From NCBI GenBank assembly GCA_017590115.1, contig JAGGNK010008448.1:2606794-2670793 (forward strand): 64,000 nucleotides of DNA, written 5' to 3'. Below are positions 52,340-64,000 of the stretch, piece by piece. This stretch comes from Montifringilla adamsi (Eukaryota; Chordata; Aves; Passeriformes; Passeridae). Made by a program: the position numbers and the translations under genes. Every line of letters starts with the position of its first letter. Within the stretch, counting starts at the first letter, position 1. Below the pieces are notes generated by a model that saw only the letters and a list, made by a program, of their open reading frames with translations, did not search any database and was not told the origin of the DNA.

Positions 52340-55300
52340 GTAGGGTGCGAGTGCTGCGGGGCTGGGGCAGGGCCGCGGGTCCCGGGGCCGTGTGACCCGG
52401 GGCCGTGAGGCTGGAGAGCCCCCGCGGTGTTGTGTAAGAGGCGGCGGCGCGGCCGGGCGGGGGCACCTTGTGAGTCCAGGGGAGCGCCCGCCCTGCCCCG
52501 AGTGCGGCGGGGAGCCGGGGCAGCTCGGGCCGCGGAGCGGGGCTGGCGCCGGAGCTTTCCGGGCAGGCGGTGGGCGAGCTGGGGGCGGTGGGGCCGTGTG
52601 TGCCGAGAAGGCCTGAGCCCTGCCTTGTGTCCTGCTCTGCTGCCCGGGAGAGCCCGGACTGACGTGCTCCGGTGTTTGCGGCTGCACCTCCTTTGACAAA
52701 GCAGGCTTGGTCATCAAGCGTGTGGCTTTCGTTGCCCGGGGGCTTGCTTTGTTCTCCTTCCCTTTCAAAAAACCTCCCTGAATTGTCTTGTTACTTAACT
52801 TGCCATGTCTTCCTAAGGCATAATTATGAAAAATAAAAAGAAAAAAAAGTTTAAAATCTTTAATGAGAGACTGCTTTCAGTTACCCAAACTTGATGGGAG
52901 CGGCCTTTTCAGTTTCTGACGAGTTATCTGGCACTGGCATGGTGCGGGGCTTGTTGTTGCGTGTTTGTGTTAGCAGTGTCACCAGCTCCGGTGGAGAGAG
53001 CGCAGCTAACCCCGACCAAGGGAGCAGCGGGCGGGAGGCTTGGCACAGCTCAATTGTAGGGGCAATTTAAACTGCGTAACAACTCGGCAAAGTTTGTCCG
53101 GGAAGGGAGCTGGGGTCAGGGACAAAGGCTAAGTTGTTTTCTTTCTTTAATTAACACTGTATCTGTTACCTTAGTAGCCAAACCTATATTTAATACTGCA
53201 CGAGTTAGAGGCGTCAAAAGTAGCATCTTTCCAGGGAAAAAAGTGAGTTATGATGACTCATACTGTCGGTGCTCGTGTGTCAAAATTCGGATGCACTGTT
53301 ACTGTTCATCATTGCTATTTATGCTTCAAAATTGTACAGGTAATCCACAGTGTACATTCGGAGCCAATGCTTTTCTCAGGCTGTAGTTTGTCTTGCTAGA
53401 TTACTTACTCCTCTTTATGCATGTGAATATATGCAGCATTTGGACTTAACTCTATGTATATGAGTAGGCCTGTTATGTTTTCATACTGCCTACAACCGTG
53501 ACTTAATCATCCATTTAATTTTAATTGTGAATTAGGATTTACATAAATGATAATGAAATGAGAGCAGGCATAGTTCTTTCATGCGATAATTTTTTTGAGA
53601 TGTGAAAATTAGAATCTTTTTCTTCAGTTACATGTTCCCTGTTTCCATCTCTGTATTTTGTTAATGCTTGAACTTTTTGTAATGTTTTTAACTTTCATCT
53701 TTATGTCAAGTTGCAAGATCATTTCTCACTTACAATTTACCTCCTTTTCCTCTGATGTACAGCATTAAAATTATCTATTCTATTTGGGAAGTCCCTAGAA
53801 GGATTCTTATTTCTATGTTTGCCTGCTTTTTTTGCTTGCTTTCTGCTTTTTTTCTTCAGTCAGTGTCAGGCTGTGGTCTAATCCCTTGGATGAAATGGCA
53901 CCTTTGGGAATTGATTGAAGTGTCAAGTATGTAATTTATTTTGCACATGAATACAGAAGCACTCCCCTCCCCTGTAAGATCCAGAAGAAAGAGGGAAGGG
54001 ACGAGAAGTTCATTACCTCTGTTTCACTGTACTGGAAGGTTTTAGGCTTCTAGCTATAAGAGTCATTGCTGGTTATTGTAGAAGGCATTTACTAAAAATA
54101 CAGTCAGACCACTTGAGAAATGGCATGCGGGGTTGATATTTTTAATATATTAATTCTGTTGGATTTGATGCTGTTATAGTAACTTTAGTGTCCAGTCTTC
54201 TAGCAGCATAGAAATCAAAAAGTTCATAATAAAAATCTAGAGAAATTACTTTAATCAATTTTGTGTCTGGTTTTGTATTTGTATATGCATGATCTGTCAG
54301 TGAGTATCTTTGCTTTCACCTTTTATGATGCCCATAAGTTGCTAAAATATTCTTACCACATAGTACTGTATGCATATAATAAGGTGATTTTTGATGGATC
54401 CTGTTTGAAAGTTGCTTCACTACAGCTTTCTATTAAAATCTTACCTTCTGCACCTTGTTTTTAGAATGAGTGAGAACTATAGCTCACCTGAACAATTGAT
54501 ATGGAAAAGAATGTGGTAGAGCTCAAAGTTTGTTTATAATTTTAACAGTAGAACCAGAATTGTCCAAAATAGTAAAAACTAAACTATAAAATAGGTGAAC
54601 AGCCAGCACTTCATTTATTGAAACACACTGCTGACTCTTGTAAACTGCTCATTGTTATGGGTGTGTTTCTCATGTCAGAGCTCTAGTGTTAGATAAACGG
54701 TTGCTTTTAATGTGGGATTACAGTGCTTTTAATGATTCAGAATTCTGATTTCTCTCTGTTTTTGTTGCTAGATCAGATTTTCTTGCCAGTTCTCTCATCT
54801 TTCTGTGAATTTCTTGTTGTTATGCAGTATAACTGAAGTTTTAATCTCATCTTGTTTTTTGTTTGGTTTTTTTTAATTCAAACCTCACAAGTTTCTCTTT
54901 TTGAAAGTGTAAGACAGATGGTAGCATAAAGCATTGAGTGAGTTGGCTTTACAGAGAGTTTTGGGCAATCTGATGTGCTGCTTGCACATAAAATCTATGA
55001 AATTCACATCAGAACACAGAATAAAGCACAGAGATCTCTCCTGTAGCATCCAGTTTAACATTTCCCGCTGTGTGTGCAGGGCCACGCGTAGACACAAACA
55101 CAGTCCTGGGGTTGTGGAGCAAGCCCTGCAACTGTAGGGTGATAGAAGAAAAATGTCACGGGAAGGAAGAGAGAATGAGATCCCCTGGTCTGCAAGTATT
55201 CAATGGATAAAGCAGTTAATTGAATTAATGAGTATATTTCTTAGGAAAATCTGTAAAATACACTTTGAAGCAGTTGGTCACGTAGCACAGAAACTAGTCT

Positions 55301-58300
55301 GAAACCAGTCAGTTATGTTCTTAACATGCAATTTGTAAATACTGATGTAAGCCAGATTACTATGCCAGATCTGTGAAAATTTAATGATACTGTATTTTAA
55401 TGGTATCTAAAGATCAAAACCAGATAATTTTACTTACACCTTCTCGTCCCCCAGCTTTTCCAAATAATCGGACGCTTCAAAACCCTTATGGAATTTTGTA
55501 AAATATTGAAGTGAAGAATTGTTAGGGAAAGATTAATTGTCCTGTTTCTGGTGAATGTGATTAGAGATTGTTTACTTTGGAGGTTTGGATGAATTGTTTG
55601 GGGCAGTTTTTGAGGACATAGGAAAAGTAAGCTCAAGTAATTAAGAGATTAAAAAAACCTTGTTATCCTTTATTGCTCTATCTAACATCAAATTTTATAA
55701 GGTCCTACCTTTTTGTTTGACTTTTTTAATCCAGTGCTTTGGAAACTGTGAAGTGGTCAAGTTAAGGTCTGTAGATTTAGGGCAGTAAACTAGCTTTATG
55801 GTGTCTGATTGTATATCCCATCTTGTTTGGCCAGTGCATCATTGTAATTACCAGGCCAGTTACTCAGCTGGGGCTGATCTCACATGTGAAACTCCCAGGG
55901 CCCTTGTTTTTGCCAAGGTCACACGTGGTGTGGTCTCATTAATGCTACTGGTAATTCCTGTACACCGGTGTTACACACCAGTGTTTCTGCAGTCACGTTG
56001 GCAGTGCAGCCTGTGGCAGACCAAGTTTTACTGCTGTGATCTAGAAGTTGTAGAAGCTGGACTCTGGGAAACAAGAGCATGGCAGGCATCTGCCCTGGCC
56101 ACCATCATTAGGAGGGAATTTTCTGAGTCAATTACAGACTTGGCAAAAAGCTGCAGACTGAGATTCTGAAAATGCTTTAATTGTAGCGAGACTTTAGAAT
56201 TTCTTCAAAATAAACTACATAACAAAACCTTATAAATATTCATAATCTTCAGACTTGCCTGATTTGGCATGATTAGTTGTTCTTAATAACTTGGGAACAC
56301 TGATTAAATCATTGTGGGACTTTGTAGTTGGACCTTTTGTGTATGAAGTAGTATGCTGAATTCCTTATGAGTTTAAAAGTGATAAAACATGTTAGCGTTT
56401 TGAGCACTTCATCTTCTTAGCAGTCTGTCTGCCTGTGCCTGCAATCACAATTCTTTAGATCAGTATCAGGAATGTGTTGATCTCATACATTCTCTACCTT
56501 CATGGCAAGTAAATTCACACAAGACTGATGCTTTATGGATGTTGAATAATGAGGTATTTTAATCTCTAAGTGTCTAAAAGAGCAATTGATGAACATGTAA
56601 CCTGAAAGAGTATGGATAGTCTCCTGAAGAATCCCTTTTGGTAATGTTCAACCTGAATTGATTTAACTTTCCTGCCTACAGTTTAGTCTAAAAAAAATTA
56701 TTATAACGTACAGGTGAATGGAAATGTTAAGAGAGTAGGTAGATTCTTGATTGTTTTACTGATAACATAATTCTGCTGCTGTCGTGATCAGGAGTAGGTG
56801 CAAGAGACAAAAAAGAGGGGTGCAGACCTGTGCAAGAATGCAGATTTACATGGTTGTTGCAAAGCCATGAGCTTGCAGCTGAAGAAGTTCATGGGCTCCT
56901 CCAGAGTGCTCAGTTTGGTGCTGTCATCCTTGTAAGAGATGAGAAAACTCTGGCTGGTAGTTCTGCAGCACTGGGCCTCCTGCCAAAGCACACAGCACTT
57001 CTTTCACTCCATGCACTGGCAGCTGGAGAAGTCTTCGTGTAAACCAAGATAGATTAGTAAACAGCACAGAGAACATGTTACCAATGGTAACTCCCTTGCA
57101 GGACAGAACAGAGGTTCTCACTCAGTTAAGGTTTCACTTCACTCTGGTAAATTGTAAGCAATTAGTTGCATAAAAACTTGTAGCAAACGTGCATTTTAAG
57201 GCAATTGGTAGAAAGCAAGCAGCAAAACCTGCTGGGATGTTAACTTGCCTGTCATCTGGAGCAGACCTGTGTACTAGCACTTGACTTCAGTATGTGTGTA
57301 CTGTCATGACAAAAAAAACCTTGAGAAGCACTTTGGAGATTGTGCCTTGGGGGTCATATTTTTATTAGCTAGTCACATTCTTGCATTGAAGCAACCCTCA
57401 GGAGTTTCTGTTAATTGGTTTTCAAATATGGTCCTTTAATTGTTCAAACATTGGACTTAGATTTGACTACACAGGCTAATTTTTAATTAAAGTAATTTTG
57501 CTAAAATAACTCTGAGAGATTAAAATAGTGAAGCAGAATCATATATCACTTAATCCCACTCTGTAATACTCTGTTTGCAGGTGAAACCTGGCATCCCCAG
57601 AGAGCCTTGCTGCTTCCAAGGGACTGCCTGCCTGGAAATGATTACAAAAATGGAACCTCAAAGAATAGAATATAATTTCACTAGAAGTACTGTAATTGAA
57701 ATTCAGTGTTGGTTTTAACTGATACTTTCCTTGTACAAGTGAAGTAGTTTTGATGAGGAGGAAGAATATTTCCTATTCATTGAATAGGGACACTGTTCTC
57801 AGCTCAGACATTCCCTGTTGTTTTTTTCTTTCTACCTCTGTAATCTTTCCAGTGGAAGAATTTCCGCTGCCACAGTAATGGTTTGTGTTATTCCTGCTAT
57901 TTTAGCTTTATTGGCTCTTTCTCTGTTGCTTCTGCTTTGTGAAAATAGTAAGGCAATATTTCTTTTGATGTTTTTGTTAGGCTGTTAGCTCTGCAATAAA
58001 CATAGCACCTTCTTTGTGGAAGAATTGTTTTGCTGCTGACCAACAGCATCCAGTGCTTGCTGTAATGACAGTACAGCAAGTAGCTGTAGCACATGGACTT
58101 GAGGACAGCTTCTGAACATGGCCTTAGAAATAAAGCTACTTCTCAACAAGTACAGGATTTCTGGTTTTCTTGATTTTATTTTGCCTCTGTTTAAAAGCAG
58201 TTCTGTTGTCAAAAAGTGATTGATAGAGTTCTAGGATTCTGGTGTGAAAGAATGGAATGTGGTATTTTATAACACAATTGCACTTACTTAAAAGCTGCAC

Positions 58301-61300
58301 AGGAAAACAGTCATATGAGGGAATGTTTAGTATTGAATCTTACAGTTTACTCCTTAAGAAAATGTAATGGTACAAAAGTTCTCTCTAAAGTGAAATTTTT
58401 TCTTCTCACTTTTGTATTGTAGTAACAGATCAGCAGGAGGAAGAGTACGAAAGCAGGAAGGTGTTGGTCTTGTCCTCTTGACGTATTTGCCTTCCAGGAG
58501 TATCGCATAGTTGATCAGCCCTTGCTTTTATTCAAGTTGTCGGGTACTATGATTCACTTTGCAGGAAAAGAATCGTAGGTAATCATGCAAACCCATTTGA
58601 AGTTAGAGCATGTTGTATTCACAGTGCCCACTGAAATAACAGTGAAGGTGGAGGTACAAATTTCAGTCCTTGGTTTGAAGGCTTAATTACTGATGTCGTC
58701 CTTTTGAAAATTGTAGCTTTTTCCTGTACTGGAATTTCACTACCAAGCTGGAAGTAGCCTATGAAGGAGGCAGAAGTAGGGAATCATAATAAAATGAAGT
58801 GGAGGTGTACAGCTTCACGAGACACCAGTTGAAATCTCATAAGGTTTGATAGCTGCGTAATTTGATGATTCACATTGGAAAGATGAGTCATCTGAACAAA
58901 CAGTAAAGTTCTGTGACTTAGTGATGTGGTATAGAAATAACAAGGAGATATATCAGATGATAAGGAAATTGTATAACATTTAAAAAAACCCCACAACTCG
59001 AGTAGTTTATAGTATATATGTGTCTTCTGACTGGCAACTAGTATCTTATTGAGGTAGAATATTCTAGCTGAAAACCAAGGTCTAGGTGTTCATTGGCAGA
59101 CATGGAATCAGGAGCTTAAGGGACGTCCTTGTTCTCCTGCATACTTAGATCTGTCAATCCAACCTGTGTGCAAGTGAAAAACAATTAGGAACAGTTTAGT
59201 TACTGATTTTCATATATGAAAAGTATGTGCACTCACTTAAAAAATTCTACAGAGTAGCTTAAGTTTGGTAGAGTATTTCTTAAAACTCTGAACACAGAGG
59301 CATCTTTTAATTGTTAGCATGGCTTGTATCAGTGCTGTTGATGCAGAGAAACAGAGATGTGGTACTTGGAATAATCTTTGTATTTCAATGGTATGTGCAT
59401 TTTTTCAGTGCAAGAAGGCCATATACATTCCAAGCAGGATTAGCCTGAGCATGGGGGTTAAACTAGTGGATAAATGACCAGTTTAAATGAGAGTATACAC
59501 ATTTAAATTGAAATTCAGCATTTCAGCTGTTTAGTGATTACATTTGATTGCACTTTTGTTTTTTATTTTCATAGTGAGAGAATGATGTTTTACTAGTTTG
59601 TGTTTCCTTCTAAAATGCATTGAACTGCACATTTTAAAAAGTTACTTGATATTGTTTATAGCTTTTGCTTGGAGACATTCAGACTCTGAATCAGTCACAC
59701 TTAGAATCTTAGCATTTCAGAATTATGCCTTTAAGGAAGGGTATCTTGTAGCATGTGTTAAACTAATGCTAGAAGTTTAAGTAAGTGAGACAATCTATTC
59801 CTGTATATCATGGCAGTTCTGCAATCTTTGTATTTTTGTGGCACTATTGCAAAAGTGTTGCTGTTTCTTGCTTGAGTGTATAAATGCAGTGGTCTGTTAG
59901 TAAAATTTTGTTTATTTGACAATCAGAGACAATTTTGACAATTTGACAATTACAACACTTGTAATATAACCAAAAATTCAGATACATTAAATACTTTCCT
60001 GAAGTTTGAAAGTATACTTGAGATAGCAGTATATGCTTCATTTAATTTAATTTTTATCATAATCGAATAAGGGGTTGACATTTATTAAGTTTGGGTTGTT
60101 TCAATTAATGTGATACTTGAAACATTTAATTAAGTGATCTACGTCTTTATTGTGTTTCGTGGTCTTCAAGGTTTCTTTTTTGTTTTAGCAGCAATATCTT
60201 TCAGGATCTGAATTTTAGGCAAGTGAATTTTGCATGTAATAGAACTTCTAGCTGTTGGTATTGTCCTGTATTGTCTAACATAATATCAAAAAATTAGCAA
60301 GGCTTAAGTGAAAATAATAAGAAATTTCTTCTTTTTTCTTTAAGGTTTCAGAAGGAGTCAAGCAACAAAATGAACAATCCAGCTATTAAGAGAATAACAA
60401 ATGAAATTATCAAATCACCTGAGGATAAACGAGAATATCGTGGACTGGAATTGGCAAATGGCATTAAAGCTCTTCTCATTAGTGACCCCACCACAGATAA
60501 GTCCTCAGCAGCGCTTGATGTCCACATAGGTATTCAATTCATATTGTGTTAATTATGTAATTAACAAAAATGCTTTAAGTTTTGGTATCTTGATGCAAAT
60601 AAACTGACAGGAGTGGTATGCAGTCGGGAGCCTAGCCTTTTACTGTAATTTATAGTTTATTCTTTTACACATCAAGTTCAAAATTACTGGAGCTAAATGC
60701 TCTTACTGTACTCTGTGTTTATTCAGGTGTAGCTCAGTCAGTTGAAAGACTGCTTTTAACCATTAAGTTTCATGTTATGAAAGATCTTTTGTAAGCAGAA
60801 GAGGGGTGGGTGCAAGTGCAATTATTTCAGACAGCTCCATCTGTCATGTCAGACTTTTTTTTTCATGCTAAGTTGTTGATGTGTAGAGGTGAGAAAATGC
60901 TGTAGTGCTAGAGAAGTTGGAGAGGCACTCCCTAACTTCAGTGGTGCCTATGTGTGCAAACAGAAATATGGGAAGTATAAGGGGGAGGCAATTGCTTTTA
61001 CTCTGGAATAATGAAAGCCTTTTCTTATATCTGAGATATGTCTCACGCTTGTGTAGTTTTTCAGTTGATTGGAAAGTAAGATGCAGTGTGTGCATAACCA
61101 AAACACCCTCTTGCCATGTCTGTAGTTGGGAGCTCTTGCTGCTCTTTGTGTTATGGCAGAAGTAATAGAGGGACTTCAAAAACTTCTGGCCTTTCTTGTT
61201 GCAGGGATGGCTGTCCCAGATCATTATCTAGTTCAGAGCATCCTGAATGTGGTTTTGTTTAGGTCCTGTGACAGTGATGGCCAGCTGCAGCATCCAGTTC

Positions 61301-63097
61301 CTCCCCATGTGCTGGAGGAGATGGATCTGTTACCTGTCCCACTACACATTGCTGCACACTCTGAGGCGGAACTGCCACTCTCCAACTTTGTTTCCATTCT
61401 TCCAAATCATTGTTGTCTTTTAATCTGTTTGCCTTCACACCTACTAGGTGGTCATCCATAGCTGCTTGTGTTCAGGCAATTACAGGTTATCACTCATCCT
61501 ATAAACCACAGGATAAATACCTCTTTAATTATGGTTGGCAATTGCTGCCTCTTTACACAATGCATTTATTAAGGTCAAGGTATAGATTTCAGAACAGTGT
61601 GATTTGCCAGGTCTTTACAGATTATGAGTCACGGACTTCAATTGAAAATCATCTGTATAAGGAAGTACAAGCTGATCTGGAGAGGCAATTTGAGACATTA
61701 ATTGGTTCAGTTTCTAATTCTAAATTTCAAAATATATTTTGAGGATTAATTTTAGTTGACTGTAGTTGCACAAGTGTCTTCTTACAGACACAGAATTGAT
61801 ATATTTTCCTGAAGCAACATACTATAATATAGAGTACTTTAAAAGACTTAATGTTTTAGTATTACTTTTCATTAATGACTACATGAAATTTTTCCTCTTG
61901 CAGGATCCTTGTCTGATCCCCCCAACATTGCTGGGCTTAGTCATTTTTGTGAGCATATGTTGTTCCTGGGAACCAAGAAATATCCAAAAGAGAATGAGTA
62001 CAGCCAATTTCTAAGTGAGCATGCTGGGAGCTCAAATGCTTTCACGAGTGGTGAACATACCAACTATTACTTTGATGTGTCACATGAACATCTAGAAGGT
62101 GCACTGGACAGGTAAACACATTTTTTAGTATTTAAATTTTTGTTATAGATGTTCTACTTGAATTTATTACTGTAAACGTTTTCTGATAGTTCTGTAATTG
62201 TGATATTAAAAAGAAAAGGTAAAAAACATATTTTGTTAAAATTGATAACCAGATATTTTTCAGTTTGAAAGTCTTACTCAGATTTTTTCATCTAGGAGAG
62301 TTCTTCATCAAGACAGAATTTCTGAAGTTTAAATGTTGTGTTTACACTGAATATTTTTGGAAATGCGAGGCACAGAATATGATCATGCATTTACACATTG
62401 TGCAAACACTGGGATGGTGCAATCAAATTCTGTGCTTCCCATGGGATCCTTATTGACAGCAAAACAAGGGTGAAGTCTAGAAATATTTAAGGATGCTCTT
62501 AGTAGAGGGAACTTGCTGAAATCTCAGTGTTTTGTGGGAGAGGACAGAAATTGAAAGGTGTGTAGTCAGTGAGGTAGAGTTTTCTCTTTGGCTTCTCCCT
62601 GGATGTCTGACAAGACTTATTTGATTGGTGAAATTAAGAGCCTCTTGCAGTTAAAACTCAGAATAGGAGAAATTCTCACTGTGGCAATTGTGATGTAAGG
62701 CCCTTGATTCTTGTACTACCTTATATGATGGACATGTTGTCTGCATTTATAAACAAAGAAATTGAGAAATAAGGATATCAAATCAGTGTCAAAACTGTTA
62801 AAGAATTCCTAAGTTCTGCATTAAAAAATAATGTATTCAGCTGTTTCCAGGAGGAACCTTGTTTTATACTTTTCTGTTACAATTTATGTAGAGTACTCTT
62901 GACTTGAACTAAATTTTTTCTCTTTAGATTTGCCCAGTTTTTTCTGTGCCCCCTGTTTGATGAAAGTTGCAAAGACAGGGAAGTGAATGCTGTTGATTCT
63001 GAGCATGAGAAGAATTTGATGAATGATGCCTGGAGGTTGTTTCAATTGGAGAAGGCTACTGGAAACCCCAACCATCCCTTCAGTAAATTTGGAACAG
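52227..63097 (+). CDS. IDE: IDE, insulin-degrading enzyme (5' part: first four coding exons; continues beyond window)
   Basis: IDE is an M16A zinc metallopeptidase (inverzincin, about 1020 residues) that degrades insulin, glucagon, amylin and amyloid-beta, mostly in cytosol, with a mitochondrial form from the first Met. Exons 52227-52339, 60345-60529, 61904-62111 and 62928-63097 join in phase to give 225 residues. The inverted zinc motif HFCEH is at 113-117, with Glu116 the catalytic base and His113/His117 the metal ligands. The third ligand is Glu194 in VDSEHEK. These sit five residues later than in human because the N-terminus is longer. Residues 1-37 are Arg-rich and acid-free, like a mitochondrial presequence; the second in-frame Met is residue 47 ([10 protein letters not shown]). 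The next exon, expected to begin with NKYTLE-like sequence, was not found before 64000. Confidence 0.96.
52340..60344 (+). other. IDE intron 1; no other gene recognised
   Basis: About 8 kb of sequence: CpG-rich for the first 400 bases, then AT-rich. Short open frames such as 55798-56169 and 56830-57042 resemble nothing I know. No transposon was confidently recognised. Confidence 0.6.
60345..60529 (+). CDS. IDE: IDE exon 2 (residues 38-100)
   Basis: Acceptor is TTTAAG|G. The exon reads [20 protein letters not shown], then [19 protein letters not shown] through [10 protein letters not shown]. It includes the second start Met47. Donor is ATAG|GTATTC. Confidence 0.96.
60530..61903 (+). other. 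IDE intron 2; no other gene recognised
   Basis: Contains two overlapping plus-strand open frames of about 110 codons (61126-61742) of unknown origin. A transposon relic is possible, but neither frame matches a family I can name. Confidence 0.5.
61904..62111 (+). CDS. IDE: IDE exon 3 (residues 100-169; active-site zinc motif)
   Basis: Acceptor is TTGCAG|GA. The exon encodes [20 protein letters not shown] with the HxxEH motif, then [20 protein letters not shown] and [16 protein letters not shown]. Donor is ACAG|GTAAAC. Confidence 0.97.
62928..63097 (+). CDS. IDE: IDE exon 4 (residues 169-226; third zinc ligand)
   Basis: Acceptor is TTTAG|A. The exon reads [40 protein letters not shown], then [17 protein letters not shown]. 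Glu194 is the third zinc ligand. Donor is ACAG|GTTTGT. Confidence 0.97.
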
Positions 63098-64000
63098 GTT
63101 TGTTACAATATCATTATCCAGTGGCATTCTGTGTAACATACATAGCATTATTGTTTATATAAAATTGCTAAAGACAGACTGTAACAATTCTCTTATTTCC
63201 TCTCCATACATGTTTATTATGGTGCTTTATTGCATTTTTCACATCCTAGACCAAACAGAGCTAGACAATAGCATAGGAAAAAGAGTGATCCAAGACTTGG
63301 AGTACTGTGATGAAGTGAGTGCTGTTTTCCAGTTACTGGATTTGGTTGTCATTTGGTACTGTTAAGTCTTTGTGTATAACAATGTGAACAAGTTGTGTTT
63401 AAATTGTTGTTGGCCACATGCTTTTGTTATTTAATATTGCATTTAGACTAGATGACAGTGACTAGGTCAAATCAGAATGATCAGCAAAACACTGGAAATT
63501 ACTGAGTAGGAATATAGAAACAAAAATCTTAACCATAGAACACAACAGTAGGAGACTGATAGACAGAATGATCTTGGACAAATCCCAATCCCATGGCTGT
63601 ATTTTTTTTTTTTTCAGGTTTAGTTATTCTCAGAATGCTTAGTAACAATTTAAAATAAACACTGCTAAACCTCAATTCAAAAAGCATTAAAGTTAAGATA
63701 TCATAGTTCTGGACAAAGCCACAAATGTTTGAGGCTTTGGTAGAAGTTTAAATGTTGGGTGGTTTTTTTGATAGGCATTATTTTCTACATTAATTTAGTT
63801 TTGAAACCTTCGAAGTAACAGGACTGTACTGTTTCATCATTGAGTATAATGTGTGCAAAACAATGTGTTTTCTGGATGGGTCAGTTTGCTTTATGAATAA
63901 TTGATTCAAGTATTGGGTATGGTAGGAGAATGGGAGTGCAGATAATGGGCTTTAAGGCAGTGGTTTCTTCCTCTGTCTCTGAAAAGACAAGATGTACCTT
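63098..64000 (+). other. IDE intron 4 (start); no exon recognised to the window edge
   Basis: AT-rich intronic sequence after the exon 4 donor. No segment encoding the expected NKYTLETRPN-like continuation was found, so the next exon lies beyond the window. Confidence 0.7.

Larger units (their letters stand above)
51660..52720. other. CpG island at the IDE promoter
   Basis: GC- and CpG-dense DNA surrounding IDE exon 1. The long overlapping open frames on both strands are composition-driven, except for the IDE exon. Confidence 0.8.

Noticed and set aside
63250..63315. Possible IDE exon 5 (frame with QTELDNSIGKRVIQDLEYCDE)
   Set aside because: It does not match the IDE sequence expected after FGTG (NKYTLE-like) and lacks a phase-compatible acceptor with homology. 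A short alternative exon cannot be excluded.

Overview
The window is vertebrate nuclear DNA, almost certainly from a bird. It has intron-split genes with canonical GT/AG borders, CpG-island promoters, fragments of CR1 LINEs with the avian ATTCTGTG-type 3' end, and a solo LTR of a type common in avian genomes. Three genes are recognisable, in the conserved order HHEX - KIF11 - IDE (the neighbourhood of human chromosome 10q23). I placed exons by reading splice borders and checking phase against remembered family sequences; no alignment was run. | Layout: (1) 1-4.86 kb is non-coding, with a compound CA/TA microsatellite near 1.93 kb and GC/CpG-rich blocks at 2.29-2.56 and 2.93-4.64 kb that no recognised gene explains. 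(2) 4.9-10.4 kb holds HHEX on the minus strand: four coding exons, 280 codons plus stop, complete, with its 3' UTR, an intron 3 containing candidate enhancer motifs, and a CCAAT-rich TATA-less promoter. (3) 10.4-28.8 kb is intergenic between the HHEX promoter and the KIF11 3' end, with GC-rich DNA to 11.26 kb, a T24/A21 hairpin, a unique-looking block at 11.4-12.5 kb, another CpG-rich block at 12.78-13.71 kb, then AT-rich DNA with old repeats. (4) 28.86-45.27 kb holds KIF11 on the minus strand: 22 coding exons in perfect phase, 1065 codons plus stop, complete, with three CR1 fragments in introns. (5) 45.3-52.2 kb separates the head-to-head KIF11 and IDE promoters and contains a 569-bp solo LTR flanked by a 7-bp direct repeat. 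(6) 52.23 kb to the right edge holds the first four coding exons of IDE on the plus strand, including the inverted zinc-protease motif; the gene continues outside the window. | The genes do not form a pathway. HHEX is a homeodomain transcription repressor of foregut endoderm, liver, blood and endothelium; KIF11 is the mitotic kinesin-5 motor; IDE is a zinc peptidase degrading insulin and amyloid peptides. Their grouping is ancestral vertebrate synteny. I found no previously undescribed biological system. The observations worth checking are regulatory: the unexplained CpG islands flanking HHEX, a forkhead palindrome in HHEX intron 3, a CHR/CCAAT arrangement at KIF11, and dual-start/uORF features at IDE.
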